In this document: in pieces, positions 37,768 to 47,532 of the stretch
How the letters are laid out: each line of letters begins with the position of its first letter
How positions within the stretch are numbered: the stretch's first letter is position 1
Source: CAVYGM01 sp963768025
GTDB lineage: Bacteria; Bacteroidota; Bacteroidia; Cytophagales; Spirosomataceae
Assembly (NCBI GenBank): GCA_963768025.1
Contig: CAVYGM010000026.1
Location: 434,001-498,000, forward strand
Length of the DNA: 64,000 nucleotides
Direction of reading: 5' to 3'
Program-made: the position numbers and the translations under genes
The notes under the pieces: generated by a model
What the model was told of the DNA's origin: nothing
The model's input: only the letters and a program-made list of their open reading frames with translations
Databases searched by the model: none

Positions 37768-38628
37768 ATGAAAGAGCCGCAAGTTAGTAAAAAAACGCTC
37801 AATGTGGACGGGCAGCTGTTGGACTTAAGTACCACGGTGGTGATGGGAATTCTGAACTGTACTCCTGATTCCTTCTATAAGGGGAGTCAGGTACCTTCCC
37901 GATTCGGATCAACTCATTCAGACGGCCAGCCGCATGCTGGAGGCCGGGGCGCGAATACTCGATATTGGCGGGTATTCTACCCGGCCGGGGGCCGCCGAAG
38001 TGTCCAAGGCCGAGGAAATGGACCGGGTTTTGCCCGTAATTGAATCCATAAAAAAAGAATTTCCCTGAGGCAATACTTTCCGTGGATACATTTCGGGCCA
38101 GCGTGGCCCAGGCGGCGGTTCGGAGTGGAGCGCTCGGTTGTCAACGATGTTTCGGGAGGTACCCTGGATGCCGCTATGTTTGAGACCGTCGCCGCCTTGC
38201 GGGTACCCTATGTGCTGATGCACATGCGAGGTACCCCCCTTACCATGAACAAATTGACCCATTACAACCACCTGATTCGGGACATCCTGGGGGAACTTCG
38301 CGAAAAAATTGCTCAGTTGAGGGCGTTGGGGGTGGCGGATATCATCATAGATCCTGGGTTTGGATTTGCCAAAACAGTTCAACAGAATTTCCAGTTGCTC
38401 CATTCCTTACAATATTTTCATGAACTGGACGCACCCCTGCTCATTGGACTTTCCCGGAAGTCGATGGTGTGGCGTACCTTGGGGGTCACGGCCGACGAAG
38501 CGCTGAATGGTACCTCCGTACTTCATGCCCTGTCCCTCACCAAAAAAATCCATATCCTGAGGGTCCACGATGTGAAAGAAGCCATGGAGGCCATCAAACT
38601 ATGTCAATTAACAGTAGGTGAAACTTAG
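37768..38628 (+). CDS. folP: dihydropteroate synthase (two or more frameshifts)
   Basis: FolP condenses p-aminobenzoate with a pterin pyrophosphate in folate synthesis. The start at 37768 gives MKEPQVSKKTLNVDG, then VVMGILNCTPDSFYKGSQV. After a shift near 37895 the frame reads RMLEAGARILDIGGYSTRPG, and after shifts near 38065-38120 it reads SVVNDVSGGTLD, DPGFGFAKTVQQN and GLSRKSM. All hallmark loops are present in order. It is followed 40 bases later by cdaA, a conserved pairing in Bacteroidota. Confidence 0.92.
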
Positions 38629-38667
38629 AAAAATGGTAAATTCGGGGCAAAAATTATTCAATCAGGT

Positions 38668-39466
38668 ATGCAAATAGGGTTTCTCACCATTGACTGGACC
38701 GACATTCTCGATATTTTACTGGTATCCTTCCTGCTGTATCAGATCTATTTTCTGGTAAAAGGCAGTATCGCCAGCCGTGTATTTTTGGGATACCTGTTTG
38801 TCTACGTCTTTTACCTGATTGTCAAAGGGCTTCGTTTGGAATTACTGACGGCCATTCTGCAATACTTCATGGGGGTAGGGGCCATTGCGCTGATTGTAAT
38901 TTTCCAGCAGGAAATCCGGCGCTTTCTCCTGATCATTGGCCGTTCTACCTCCTTTTCCAACAGTAAGATTTTCAACATGTTTTTTGGCAATACTGAATTG
39001 GGTATGCAGCCGGATAGCATCAGAGACCATCACGGACGCCTGCCGCTCCATTGCGTCCGATTTCAACGGGGCGTTGGTGGTGATCAAGAAAAAGGATGAT
39101 CTGGAAAAATACATCCAAACCGGCGAGCCATTGGATGCCCTCATCTCAAAACCGCTCCTCATTTCGCTTTTTAACCAGTACAGTGCCTTGCACGACGGGG
39201 CCGTGATTATCTCCGATGGGCGCATCAGCGCTTCCAGGTGCATTCTGCCCGTTGCCGATGGCACGGATATTCCTTCTTCGGTGGGTTTTCGGCATCGCGC
39301 CGCTATGGGGATGAGCGAGGCCACCGATGCGGCTATTATCATTATTTCGGAGCAGACGGGCAGGATGTCCCTTTCGATCGAAGGGCAACTTTTTAGCAAT
39401 TTGCCCGCCTCCGAGTTGGAACTCAGGCTTTCGGAATATCTCAATGCGGATAAACTCCGGGCCTAA
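38668..39466 (+). CDS. cdaA: diadenylate cyclase CdaA (one frameshift)
   Basis: This membrane enzyme makes cyclic di-AMP from two ATP. The N-terminus has three membrane segments (about residues 10-75), followed by IVIFQQEIRRFLLIIG. The frame changes near 39010-39040 and resumes as SETITDACRSIASDFNGALVV with the catalytic motifs LHDGAVIISDGRI (DGA) and GFRHRAAMGMSE (RHR). It ends ...EYLNADKLRA. C-di-AMP controls osmolyte and cell-envelope balance. The gene is probably translated downstream of folP. Confidence 0.93.
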
Positions 39467-39501
39467 CACGTCGCCCTGCTAATAAATATTAGGGGATAAT
39501 A

Positions 39502-39533
39502 TTTGCCATTTCAGGGATTTATACCTACTTTTG
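39502..39533 (+). promoter_or_regulatory. promoter of rpsT
   Basis: TTTG (39502-39505), 20 bases, then TACTTTTG (39526-39533): a full match to the Bacteroidota promoter, 38 bases before the rpsT ATG. Confidence 0.7.
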
Positions 39534-39571
39534 CAGACCTTTTCAGGAACAGAAAATATCATCAATACGAA

Positions 39572-39833
39572 ATGGCAAATCATAAATCAGCATTAAAAAG
39601 AATTCGTGCGAACGAGACGAAGCGTTTGAGAAATCGTTATCAGCACAAAACTACCCGTTCGTACGTAAAAAAATTGCGTTCGACTACCGATCACTGCTGT
39701 TGCAGCGGAAGTGTATAAAACCGTATCCTCTATGTTGGATCGTTTGGCCAAGAAAAATGTAATTCATAAAAATAAGGCTGCCAACCAGAAGTCAAGATTG
39801 GCCAAGTTTGTGAATTCACTGGCGGTAGCATAA
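39572..39833 (+). CDS. rpsT: 30S ribosomal protein S20 (one frameshift)
   Basis: The start MANHKSALKRIRANETKRLR is the standard S20 N-terminus. The frame shifts near 39690: after LRSTTD the correct frame reads TAVAAEVYKTVSSMLDRLAK and then NVIHKNKAANQKSRLAKFV, finishing at the TAA at 39831-39833. One extra base explains the shift. The repaired length is about 86 residues, normal for S20, a primary 16S rRNA-binding protein. It is a single-gene unit with its own promoter and terminator. Confidence 0.95.
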
Positions 39834-39861
39834 TTCCATATCTACCCAAAAGAAATTTTTG

Positions 39862-39899
39862 CCTCAATAGCGTAAAGCTATTGAGGTTTTTTATTTTTA
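39862..39899 (+). terminator. hairpin terminator after rpsT
   Basis: The perfect 10-base stem CCTCAATAGC/GCTATTGAGG has a 5-base loop and is followed by TTTTTTATTTTT. Confidence 0.95.
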
Positions 39900-39927
39900 C
39901 CCTTCATCAACCTACAAATGAATCTCT

Positions 39928-42723
39928 ATGAAGAATTTTTGTACCGTTCTGGTATTTTACTTCCTTATTTCGGGTAGTTGGGCCCAAACGTCAAAACGGC
40001 CGCTGACCTCGGCAGATTATGATTCCTGGAAAAGTGTACAAACCAGTCGGATTTCGGCGAATGGGAAGTGGGTATCCTATGAAATCAATCCCCAGGAAGG
40101 CGATGGGCTCCTGATTGTGGAATCTCCGGAAACCGCCCAAAAAATTACCATACCCCGAGGGTACGCGGCCCAGTTTTCGGCCGACGCCTCGTTGCTGGTA
40201 GCCAAGATCAAACCTTTCCGGGAGAGTGTTCGTACCGCTAAGAAAGCGAAAGTTAAGGCCGATAGAATGCCCAAGGATAGCCTGGTGGTGGTTTTCCTTC
40301 CTTCCGGCAGGATCAAAAAGTACCCCGACGTGCTATCGTTCAGCCTTCCCCAGGATGAGGGGAATTGGCTGGCCTTTCTTTCCAAACGGCCGGATATGCC
40401 CAAGGATACAACTCAAAAGGCGCCCAAACCGAAAAAAAATAGCAAACAGCCAAAAGGAGATTTGCTTAGCCTGGTCTATTTGGCCGGCAGCGACTCGGTA
40501 GCCTTCGAAAATGTGTCGGAATATACCTTCTCTGACGTAGGCAATCGGCTGGTTTTCGTAAAGGAAACCCTGCGGGATACCACCTTACAAATGGGTGTAT
40601 ACAGCTATGCCCCCGGTACCAAAAAAATGGAGGCCCTGGATACCAGCGCTACGGTTAAAGTATACACGAATCCGATTTTGGACAAAAAAGGAAATCAGGT
40701 TGCCTGGATGAGCTCCCCGGATAGTGTGAAGGCGGAGGTCAAACGATATGCTTTACATTTTAGAAATTTTTCCGCAAAGAACAGCCTGGTGGTCGCCGAC
40801 ACCACCACGTCCCAACTTCCGCGGTACTACATCCCTTCGCCTACCCGCAAGCCCCGCTTCTCGGAAGATGGCAAACGGTTGTATTTTGGCATTGCCCCCA
40901 TCGCCTTACCATCCCAAAAAGACACGTCGCTCCTGGACGATGAAATGTCGAGGGTGGACGTTTGGACGTGGCAGGATAGCAAGTTGCAACCGATGCAGGA
41001 CAAACAAAAGAAGCAGGAGTTGGAAAGAAGCTACGCGACTCTGTACGATATTGAGGCTAAAAAAGTGATTCCCCTGGCGAATGCGGAGTTGCCCGAAGTA
41101 GAAGTGCAGGTGAAAAATAATCTGCCGGTGTTTCTCGGACGAAGCAATCTCTCCTATATGCGGAGTAGTTCCTGGGAGCCCGGTCACTCCGATTATTACG
41201 TGGTAAACACCACCAACGGGGCGGCCACCCAAATAGCCAGGAATGTACAAGGAAATGCCGAACTTTCGCCAGCTGGCAAATACGTGTTCTGGTTCGACGA
41301 GCGCGATACGCTATGGAAAGTGTACGATCGCAAATCGGCCACGATCCTACCTCTCACCAAAGGGCTTTCGGTCGCATTTCAGGATGAGGAGCACGATACC
41401 CCAGATCAGGCCGGTGCCTATGGGTTTGCGGGTTGGACCAAAGAGGATCAATACCTGCTGGTGTACGATCGCTACGATGTGTGGCGGCTGGATCCTACCC
41501 AAAGAGAGAAACCAGTCAACCTTACGAATGGGTATGGACGGCAGAACAAAGTATCCTTGCGGTATATCGCAGTGAACGAGGAGGAACAGTTTGTGGATTT
41601 GACCAAAAGCAACCTGCTTTCGGGATTATGGGAGGCCGATAAAGATACCGGTTTTTTGCAATGGAAAGCTAATTCCGATCCAGCCGTGCTGGTAAAGGAG
41701 GCCTATTCCTACTTGCCCAACTCCGTGACCAAGGCCAAAAATGCGGACCGGTACCTCTTCCAGAAAGGAAATTTCAGTCATCCCAATGAACTGTACTACG
41801 CCTCCGACTGGAAAAGCCCCGTGAAGCTGACGAATCTTTTGTCCCAGACCGACGGCATCAAATGGGGGAGTGCCGAGCTGGTATCCTGGCTCTCCAACCA
41901 GGGAGTGAAATTGGAAGGATTGCTTTTCAAACCGGACGGTTTTGACCCATCCAAAAAGTACCCCATGCTGGTGTACTATTACGAACGCAACGCTTCTTCA
42001 CTCCATGCCTTCCGTGCGCCCGCTCCCAGTCGCTCCACCATCAATATCCCCTATTGCGTTTCTAACGACTACCTGGTATTTGTGCCGGATATCGTGTATG
42101 GCGGCGGAACTCCAGGAAAAAACGCCTATGACTGTATCGTGTCCGGTGTATTGGATTTAATCAAAAAAGGGTCCGTGGATGAAGCCCGGATCGGAATTCA
42201 GGGGCAGAGCTGGGGAGGGTACCAAACGGCCTACCTCATTACCCAAACCAACCTTTTCAAAGCAGCCATGGCGGGGGCCATCGTGGCCAACATGACAAGC
42301 GCCTACGGCGGTATCCGCTGGGGAACCGGAATGAGCCGGATGTTTCAGTATGAAAAAACTCAGAGCCGGATCGGGGGTACCCTGTGGGAGAAACCCATGT
42401 ACTACCTGGAAAACTCCCCCCTGTTTTATGCCGATCGGGTCCAGACCCCCTTGTTGATGATGCACAACGATGCCGATGGCTCCGTACCCTGGTACCAGGG
42501 CATTGAATTTTTTACGGCGCTCCGTCGGCTTGATAAGCCGGTGTGGATGCTCGTATACAACGATGAAGACCATAATCTCACCCGCAGGCCCAACATGAAA
42601 GATTTGAGTATTCGCATGTATCAGTTCTTTGATTACTATCTGAAAGATGCCCCGATGCCTTCCTGGATGAGCAGTGGCCGGACGTTGATCGAGAAGGAAC
42701 GATGGAATATGAAGTATGAATAA
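39928..42723 (+). CDS. S9 family serine peptidase (prolyl oligopeptidase-like), exported
   Basis: The 931-residue protein has a signal peptide (MKNFCTVLVFYFLISGSWAQ), a large propeller-like region through about residue 650 with repeated segments such as VAWMSSPDSVK, and a C-terminal alpha/beta hydrolase domain. That domain shows KKYPMLVYYYERN, the nucleophile elbow GQSWGGYQTAYL, the Asp region HNDADGSVPWYQG and the catalytic His in NDEDHNLTRR. It probably degrades peptides in the periplasm or outside. It stands alone between two terminators. Confidence 0.9.
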   Translation: MKNFCTVLVFYFLISGSWAQTSKRPLTSADYDSWKSVQTSRISANGKWVSYEINPQEGDGLLIVESPETAQKITIPRGYAAQFSADASLLVAKIKPFRESVRTAKKAKVKADRMPKDSLVVVFLPSGRIKKYPDVLSFSLPQDEGNWLAFLSKRPDMPKDTTQKAPKPKKNSKQPKGDLLSLVYLAGSDSVAFENVSEYTFSDVGNRLVFVKETLRDTTLQMGVYSYAPGTKKMEALDTSATVKVYTNPILDKKGNQVAWMSSPDSVKAEVKRYALHFRNFSAKNSLVVADTTTSQLPRYYIPSPTRKPRFSEDGKRLYFGIAPIALPSQKDTSLLDDEMSRVDVWTWQDSKLQPMQDKQKKQELERSYATLYDIEAKKVIPLANAELPEVEVQVKNNLPVFLGRSNLSYMRSSSWEPGHSDYYVVNTTNGAATQIARNVQGNAELSPAGKYVFWFDERDTLWKVYDRKSATILPLTKGLSVAFQDEEHDTPDQAGAYGFAGWTKEDQYLLVYDRYDVWRLDPTQREKPVNLTNGYGRQNKVSLRYIAVNEEEQFVDLTKSNLLSGLWEADKDTGFLQWKANSDPAVLVKEAYSYLPNSVTKAKNADRYLFQKGNFSHPNELYYASDWKSPVKLTNLLSQTDGIKWGSAELVSWLSNQGVKLEGLLFKPDGFDPSKKYPMLVYYYERNASSLHAFRAPAPSRSTINIPYCVSNDYLVFVPDIVYGGGTPGKNAYDCIVSGVLDLIKKGSVDEARIGIQGQSWGGYQTAYLITQTNLFKAAMAGAIVANMTSAYGGIRWGTGMSRMFQYEKTQSRIGGTLWEKPMYYLENSPLFYADRVQTPLLMMHNDADGSVPWYQGIEFFTALRRLDKPVWMLVYNDEDHNLTRRPNMKDLSIRMYQFFDYYLKDAPMPSWMSSGRTLIEKERWNMKYE

Positions 42724-42771
42724 CTTTGGCTTTTTCTATTTTTTGTACTAAATTGCGAATAACAAAAAGAG

Positions 42772-42806
42772 CCTTGTGGTCGTTTTTTCGGTCACAAGGT
42801 TTCTTT
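42772..42806 (+). terminator. weak hairpin terminator
   Basis: The stem CCTTGTG(ACC-type)/CACAAGG has a T-rich loop and is followed by TTTCTTTT, just after the S9 peptidase gene. Confidence 0.55.
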
Positions 42807-42871
42807 TGGGTATATTATTTGAAGAAAATCCTTTATAATCTCAATTAATCACTAAAACCTTTTACCCTGGA

Positions 42872-44146
42872 ATGAAAAAATTAGTTCTGTTTGCCGGCCT
42901 AGCAGCCATGGGAGTCTTAACCTCAGTTGCGCAAACTCCTTCCATTTCATTTAATGCGAGGGGATTGGTAGCTATATCAGACGCTGATATGGCCGCTTCT
43001 GCATTAATAGATGGTAAGCTGCTTCGCGACAACGCTATAAAAGACAAACTTACTTCTATCAAGTTTCCTCTGGTGAGAGGAGGTAGCGCCATTGGAGAAA
43101 TCGTAGTACCGAACTCCACCCTGACCTACACAAAAAGCATGGGCGTGCCCAAAACGGGTGGGTTGGCCTATGTATTGGATACCCGGAGTGCTCCCGCCGA
43201 AACCGTTACGGAATATGGCAATGCCTTGAAAGAGTTCCCCGATGGACAGCGACTTTATGTAGTGGACATTGTCAATTTGGCAAATCCAAAAGTGAAATTT
43301 CAATTTCCGGTGGGAAAAAACCCAACGTCTATTGATGTGTACAAAAATGAGCTCATGATTTCGACCAGCGCCCCTGGCAAAGAGCTCGTTTTTTACGAAG
43401 TAGATGACTCTGGTAAGCCTACCCGTGCCCTTAACTTGCCTTCTACCCTGGATAGTACCAATCGGATCATTGACCTTACCTGGCATCCTACGGGTAATTT
43501 CCTGGCCGTAACGCTTGAATCTACCAAGGAGTTGGCTCTCTACAAAATTATCCGGGATGCCGGCAAGCTGAAGAATATTGAAATGGTGGGCAAACCGTTC
43601 AAAGTAGGCCAAAACCCAGCCTCGGGTAAATTCTCCGAAGACGGTAAGTTCTACTACGTCATGGATACCAAAGGGGAGATGGGACAAGCATCCGGAAACG
43701 GTGATCTGCACGTCGTAGAATTCTCTACCGACGGTTCTGCCGAACATAAGGTAACAAGTACCACCCCCGTAGGATTGAATCCCGGCGCTTTTGCCATCAG
43801 CCCGGACGGAGGAATGGTAGTAGCCGTGAACTCAGGAAAGAGTGCCAATCCCTGGGATAAAGAGGGAGCAGGTACTTCCAGTTCACTTTCACTTTACAAG
43901 TTAGCCGGTGGAACTTTAACCAAAGTTGCGGACTATCCTTTCCAGGGAATTTTGCCCCAAAGCGTTGCCTTTGACAAGGACGGGTCCAACATTGCCGTTG
44001 CGGTTTACGAATACCTTGACTTTGGACGCCGGACGGGCGGAGTGGAGTTTTGGAGCGTAGCCAAAGGTGATGCGCCAACCTTAACCAAGCAGATGGGCAG
44101 GATAAGCGTAGAGAGAGGATGCCACACCTTACGTGTAATTCCCTGA
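42872..44146 (+). CDS. exported beta-propeller protein (lactonase/YVTN-like)
   Basis: The 424-residue protein has a signal peptide ending near SVAQT (residue 22), followed by repeated segments of propeller blades: FPVGKNPTSIDVYKNELMIS, DLTWHPTGNFLAVTLE, KFSEDGKFYYVMDTKG, AISPDGGMVVAVNSG and SVAFDKDGSNIAVAVYEY. The S-P-D-G and D-G-K-F-type turns suggest a seven-bladed YVTN or lactonase-like fold. I see no sure catalytic residues, so binding or scaffold roles are equally possible. It ends at a strong terminator. Confidence 0.75.
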   Translation: MKKLVLFAGLAAMGVLTSVAQTPSISFNARGLVAISDADMAASALIDGKLLRDNAIKDKLTSIKFPLVRGGSAIGEIVVPNSTLTYTKSMGVPKTGGLAYVLDTRSAPAETVTEYGNALKEFPDGQRLYVVDIVNLANPKVKFQFPVGKNPTSIDVYKNELMISTSAPGKELVFYEVDDSGKPTRALNLPSTLDSTNRIIDLTWHPTGNFLAVTLESTKELALYKIIRDAGKLKNIEMVGKPFKVGQNPASGKFSEDGKFYYVMDTKGEMGQASGNGDLHVVEFSTDGSAEHKVTSTTPVGLNPGAFAISPDGGMVVAVNSGKSANPWDKEGAGTSSSLSLYKLAGGTLTKVADYPFQGILPQSVAFDKDGSNIAVAVYEYLDFGRRTGGVEFWSVAKGDAPTLTKQMGRISVERGCHTLRVIP

Positions 44147-44172
44147 TCGTAGGAGAAGACCTTAATATAGCG

Positions 44173-44204
44173 AAGGAGGCCAACCACGTTGGCCTCCTTT
44201 TTTT
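44173..44204 (+). terminator. hairpin terminator
   Basis: The 12-base stem AAGGAGGCCAAC/GTTGGCCTCCTT has a 3-base loop and is followed by a T run. Confidence 0.95.
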
Positions 44205-44271
44205 GGTAAAACCGGGTGAAATTCAGAGGATTTGCATCGGGGAAATCTTATAATATCGGTGAAAAATTTCG

Positions 44272-44279
44272 TAAATTTG
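44272..44279 (+). promoter_or_regulatory. candidate -7 promoter element for the ABC-F gene
   Basis: TAAATTTG fits TAnnTTTG, 29 bases before the ATG. No -33 partner is seen at the expected distance. Confidence 0.4.
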
Positions 44280-44308
44280 CGGTTTGAAACATAAAATTTG
44301 AATTAAAG

Positions 44309-45937
44309 ATGGTAACTGTGCAGAACGTATCCCTGCGGTACGGAAAACGAGTATTATTCGATGAAGTAAATATAAAGTTTGTTCCCGGAAATTGTTATGG
44401 TGTGATAGGGGCGAATGGAGCCGGGAAGTCCACGTTTTTGAAAATACTATCGGGCGAAATTGAGCCCCAAACCGGGAATGTAAGTTTGAACCCCGGCGAA
44501 CGGATTGCCGTATTGAGTCAGAATCAATTTGAATTTGACGAATACACGGTGATGGATACCGTTATCCTGGGTCACAAGCGGTTGTTCGAGATGATGAAGG
44601 AAAGGGAAGCCGTGTACGCCAAAGAAGACTTTACCGACGCCGACGGCGAGAAAGCGGCGAATCTTGAAGCGGAGTTTGCTGATTTGAACGGCTGGGAAGC
44701 AGAAACCGAAGCGGCTCAGCTGCTAAGCGGACTTGCCCTGCCGGAAGAGTACCACTTTACCTTAATGAAAGACCTTAACGCCAACGATAAAGTGAGGGTG
44801 CTATTGGCGCAGGCACTTTTTGGAAGTCCTGAGGTACTTCTACTGGACGAGCCTACTAACAACCTGGATGTTGACACGGTGATGTGGTTGGAAAACTTCC
44901 TGGCCGATTTTAGAAACACGGTCATTGTGGTATCCCACGACCGCCACTTCCTCGATCAGGTGACTACCCACGTGGTGGACATTGATTTTAGCAAGGTTCA
45001 GATGTTTACCGGTAACTATTCGTTCTGGTACGAGTCAAGCCAATTGGCCCAGAAACAACGGCAGGATGCCAACAAGAAAGCTGATGATAAGCGCAAAGAG
45101 TTGGAGGAATTTATCCGGCGGTTCAGCGCCAACGCCTCTAAATCCAAGCAGGCTACCTCGCGGCAAAAGTTACTGGAAAAAATCACCCTCGACGACATCA
45201 AGCCTTCGTCACGAAAATACCCCTACGTTGCGTTCAAACCTGAGCGTGAAGTGGGTGATCAGATCCTGCGCGTAGAGGGCCTCAGCAAACGGTCCGATGA
45301 CGGAACCGTCCTGTTCAAAAATGTTTCATTTGCGATAAATAAGGACGATAAAATTGCTTTCGTTGGCCGAAATGTGCAAGCCATCAGTACCTTGTTCGAT
45401 ATTCTGATGGGCGAAGACAAGGCTGACTCTGGAAAATTTACCTGGGGGGTCACCATCACAAAATCTTACTTTCCCAAGGACCCAACCGAGTTTTTTGATG
45501 TGGATCTAAACCTGGTGGACTGGTTGCGGCAATATTCGGTTGAGAAGGATGAAAGCTTTATTCGGGGCTTCTTGGGCCGGATGCTTTTCAGCGGAGAAGA
45601 GTCGCTCAAAAAGGCCAAGGTACTTTCAGGCGGGGAGAAAGTGCGTTGTATGCTCTCAAAGATGATGCTTTCGGGATCAAATGCCCTGGTTATGGACGAC
45701 CCTACCAACCACCTGGATCTGGAATCGATCACGGCCCTTAACAATGGGCTGATTGATTTTCCCGGTAATATATTGTTTTATTCGCACGACCATCAGTTCA
45801 TTCAAACGGTGGCCAACCGGGTGATTGAGATCGGACCAAAAGGCATGTTGGACAAACTCATGACCTACGACGAGTACATCTCTGATGATTACCTCAAAAC
45901 CCAGCGGGAGGCCTTATACGACGGGGTTCTTGCCTAG
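44309..45937 (+). CDS. ABC-F family ATPase, YbiT-like
   Basis: The 542-residue protein has two ABC domains and no membrane segments. Domain 1 has Walker A GANGAGKST, Walker B LLLDEPTNNLD, and the degenerate signature LNANDKVRVLLAQALF, as in YbiT. The linker FSANASKSKQATSRQK is characteristic. Domain 2 keeps the signature LSGGEKVRCML but has GRNVQAISTLF at the P-loop position, without the Lys, and MDDPTNHLD where Asp replaces the catalytic Glu. ABC-F proteins act on the ribosome E-site. Domain 2 is probably weak in hydrolysis. Confidence 0.9.
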   Translation: MVTVQNVSLRYGKRVLFDEVNIKFVPGNCYGVIGANGAGKSTFLKILSGEIEPQTGNVSLNPGERIAVLSQNQFEFDEYTVMDTVILGHKRLFEMMKEREAVYAKEDFTDADGEKAANLEAEFADLNGWEAETEAAQLLSGLALPEEYHFTLMKDLNANDKVRVLLAQALFGSPEVLLLDEPTNNLDVDTVMWLENFLADFRNTVIVVSHDRHFLDQVTTHVVDIDFSKVQMFTGNYSFWYESSQLAQKQRQDANKKADDKRKELEEFIRRFSANASKSKQATSRQKLLEKITLDDIKPSSRKYPYVAFKPEREVGDQILRVEGLSKRSDDGTVLFKNVSFAINKDDKIAFVGRNVQAISTLFDILMGEDKADSGKFTWGVTITKSYFPKDPTEFFDVDLNLVDWLRQYSVEKDESFIRGFLGRMLFSGEESLKKAKVLSGGEKVRCMLSKMMLSGSNALVMDDPTNHLDLESITALNNGLIDFPGNILFYSHDHQFIQTVANRVIEIGPKGMLDKLMTYDEYISDDYLKTQREALYDGVLA

Positions 45938-45963
45938 GTAAATACACGTTTCTTAAAAAGACA

Positions 45964-45989
45964 AAGGCCAGCCGGAAACGACTGGCCTT
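45964..45989. terminator. hairpin between convergent genes
   Basis: The stem CAAGGCCAG-type (AAGGCCAG/CTGGCCTT) with an inner CGG/CCG-like loop lies between the ABC-F and T9SS cargo genes. T runs are short, so termination is uncertain. Confidence 0.5.
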
Positions 45990-45993
45990 GCCT

Positions 45994-47433
45994 TTAGCGA
46001 ATCAAGAGAACGGAGCCGGTTCGAGTAACCTGCTGTCCGGTGGCCGGACTCGTCAATTTTACCTTGAACACGTAGTATCCAGCCGGCAAGGGGGTTCCTT
46101 TGAAGGTACCATCCCACTGTATCTGGGGATCCTGGCTGGAAAATACGGGGGTACCCCAAGCATTAAAAACCGCCAGTTCGTACGTGGAAAGTATGGTACC
46201 TTTTACCTCAAACGTGTCATTGATCCCATCCCCGTTGGGAGAAAAAGCCTCCGGAATAAATATTGGAGTGTACACCCCGCACAGATTATTGGGGGTAAGG
46301 CGACAGCGAGAACCACTGGTAAATGTGCCAGTTGGGCTACTCAGCACTAATTGGTAGCAGTGATTGTAGCTGCAAGTCAGCTCCGGATCAGTGAGGCTAC
46401 CGGTGGAGCCGGACGCAGTAATGTCTTTCCAAAATTTCCCATCCTTCCACAGGGTGGCCTTCTGAGCCGAGCCAGCCATCGCTGAATTCCACGAAAGCAC
46501 GTTTGTTTCATCATATCCCACCAGGCCGAGGGTGGCCGTACACAGTAGCCCGGACTTGTAGTATTCGGCCAAACAGGAATCGCTGGCCTGTACCTGGAAA
46601 CAGGTGGTTTTGAGAGAATCAACCCGGACCTGAATGCTTTCATTTTCTTTATAGAAGGACAAACCTGAATTTTCCCAAGTACCCGAATCCTCCTGTTGGA
46701 GCAGGTGCAGTTCCACTTTAAGGGGGTTGGTTACGGTGATAGTCCCTGAATTGGATGTTCCCATGCTGAGGGAACGAAGGACAGGGAGCTGTTGCTGAGG
46801 GAGTTGGGTAGGGGCGTAGGTAAATATTGCCTCCTGACTTTTGCAATATCCTGGTTTTTTCATTCCCCAAACCGAAATTTTGTAGGTGGTTGCCGTGGAA
46901 TACACATGCGGAACGGACTTTTGGTAGGGGAGTACCTCCTCAATGTTTCCGTCGCCCCAATCGATCCAATAGGTATCGTAGGTATATTTCTGGGGTGTTT
47001 CAAAAATGACGTTTACCCGTGAATTGCCACAGGGGAGGAGCCTTACCTGGGGGGCGATGGTGTCGCTAATGTACACGGTAGGACAGGCGATTAATTGCCT
47101 TCCGTTCTTCTCAGAAAGTTGTACGATGGTGTATACCCCTGGGCGCGAGTAACTATGTAAGGTATCGGTGGATTGTAGTTCAGGAGAAAGGGGTCCTCCC
47201 TTGTAATCAAAAATGGTTCTAACATTTTGGACCCCAATCATATTATTTTTCACCGAGATGGTGAAGGGCAAACATCCTTCCCCAATTTTTTTGAAGGAAT
47301 AGGCACCGGTGCCGTAGCTCTGAATGTTGGGGATGGTAGGGGGACACTGCGCTTTCAGGTTGGTGAAGGAAAGGATCCCACCAACAATCCACGCACCCAA
47401 TTGGGGCATCCGCTTCCATCCAGTTAGCCACAT
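45994..47433 (-). CDS. secreted T9SS cargo protein with gliding-motility-associated C-terminal domain
   Basis: The 479-residue protein has an N-terminal signal peptide (WIVGGILSFTNLKAQ; the ATG at 47409 is an equally good start). PKD-like segments follow (FDYKGGPLSPELQ and DTYWIDWGDGNIEEV with VPHVYSTATTYKISV). The C-terminal 90 residues have FIPEAFSPNGDGINDTF, then FNAWGTPVF, QWDGTFKGTPLPAGYYVF, the type B secretion domain (gliding-motility-associated family). This is exported by the type IX system to the surface. No enzymatic domain is apparent, so adhesion is plausible. Confidence 0.9.
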   Translation of the reverse strand: MWLTGWKRMPQLGAWIVGGILSFTNLKAQCPPTIPNIQSYGTGAYSFKKIGEGCLPFTISVKNNMIGVQNVRTIFDYKGGPLSPELQSTDTLHSYSRPGVYTIVQLSEKNGRQLIACPTVYISDTIAPQVRLLPCGNSRVNVIFETPQKYTYDTYWIDWGDGNIEEVLPYQKSVPHVYSTATTYKISVWGMKKPGYCKSQEAIFTYAPTQLPQQQLPVLRSLSMGTSNSGTITVTNPLKVELHLLQQEDSGTWENSGLSFYKENESIQVRVDSLKTTCFQVQASDSCLAEYYKSGLLCTATLGLVGYDETNVLSWNSAMAGSAQKATLWKDGKFWKDITASGSTGSLTDPELTCSYNHCYQLVLSSPTGTFTSGSRCRLTPNNLCGVYTPIFIPEAFSPNGDGINDTFEVKGTILSTYELAVFNAWGTPVFSSQDPQIQWDGTFKGTPLPAGYYVFKVKLTSPATGQQVTRTGSVLLIR

Positions 47434-47468
47434 GTGAAGTCAAAGAGTGATTCTACCTACAAAATAAG

Positions 47469-47501
47469 TAAAAAAAGCGAGGAAATGTTTTCCCCGCTTT
47501 T
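47469..47501 (-). terminator. hairpin terminator after the GMC/subunit 3 pair
   Basis: On the reverse strand the stem is AAAAGCG and GGAAA pairing with TTTCC and CGCTTTT, followed by a T run. The stem lies 32-60 bases after the stop at 47533. Confidence 0.75.
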
Positions 47502-47532
47502 AATAAATAGATCAAATGATAGCCACCGAACG

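Noticed and set aside
43004..43747. Reverse open frame of 247 codons
   Set aside because: It is opposite the beta-propeller gene, which has a signal peptide and repeated blades.
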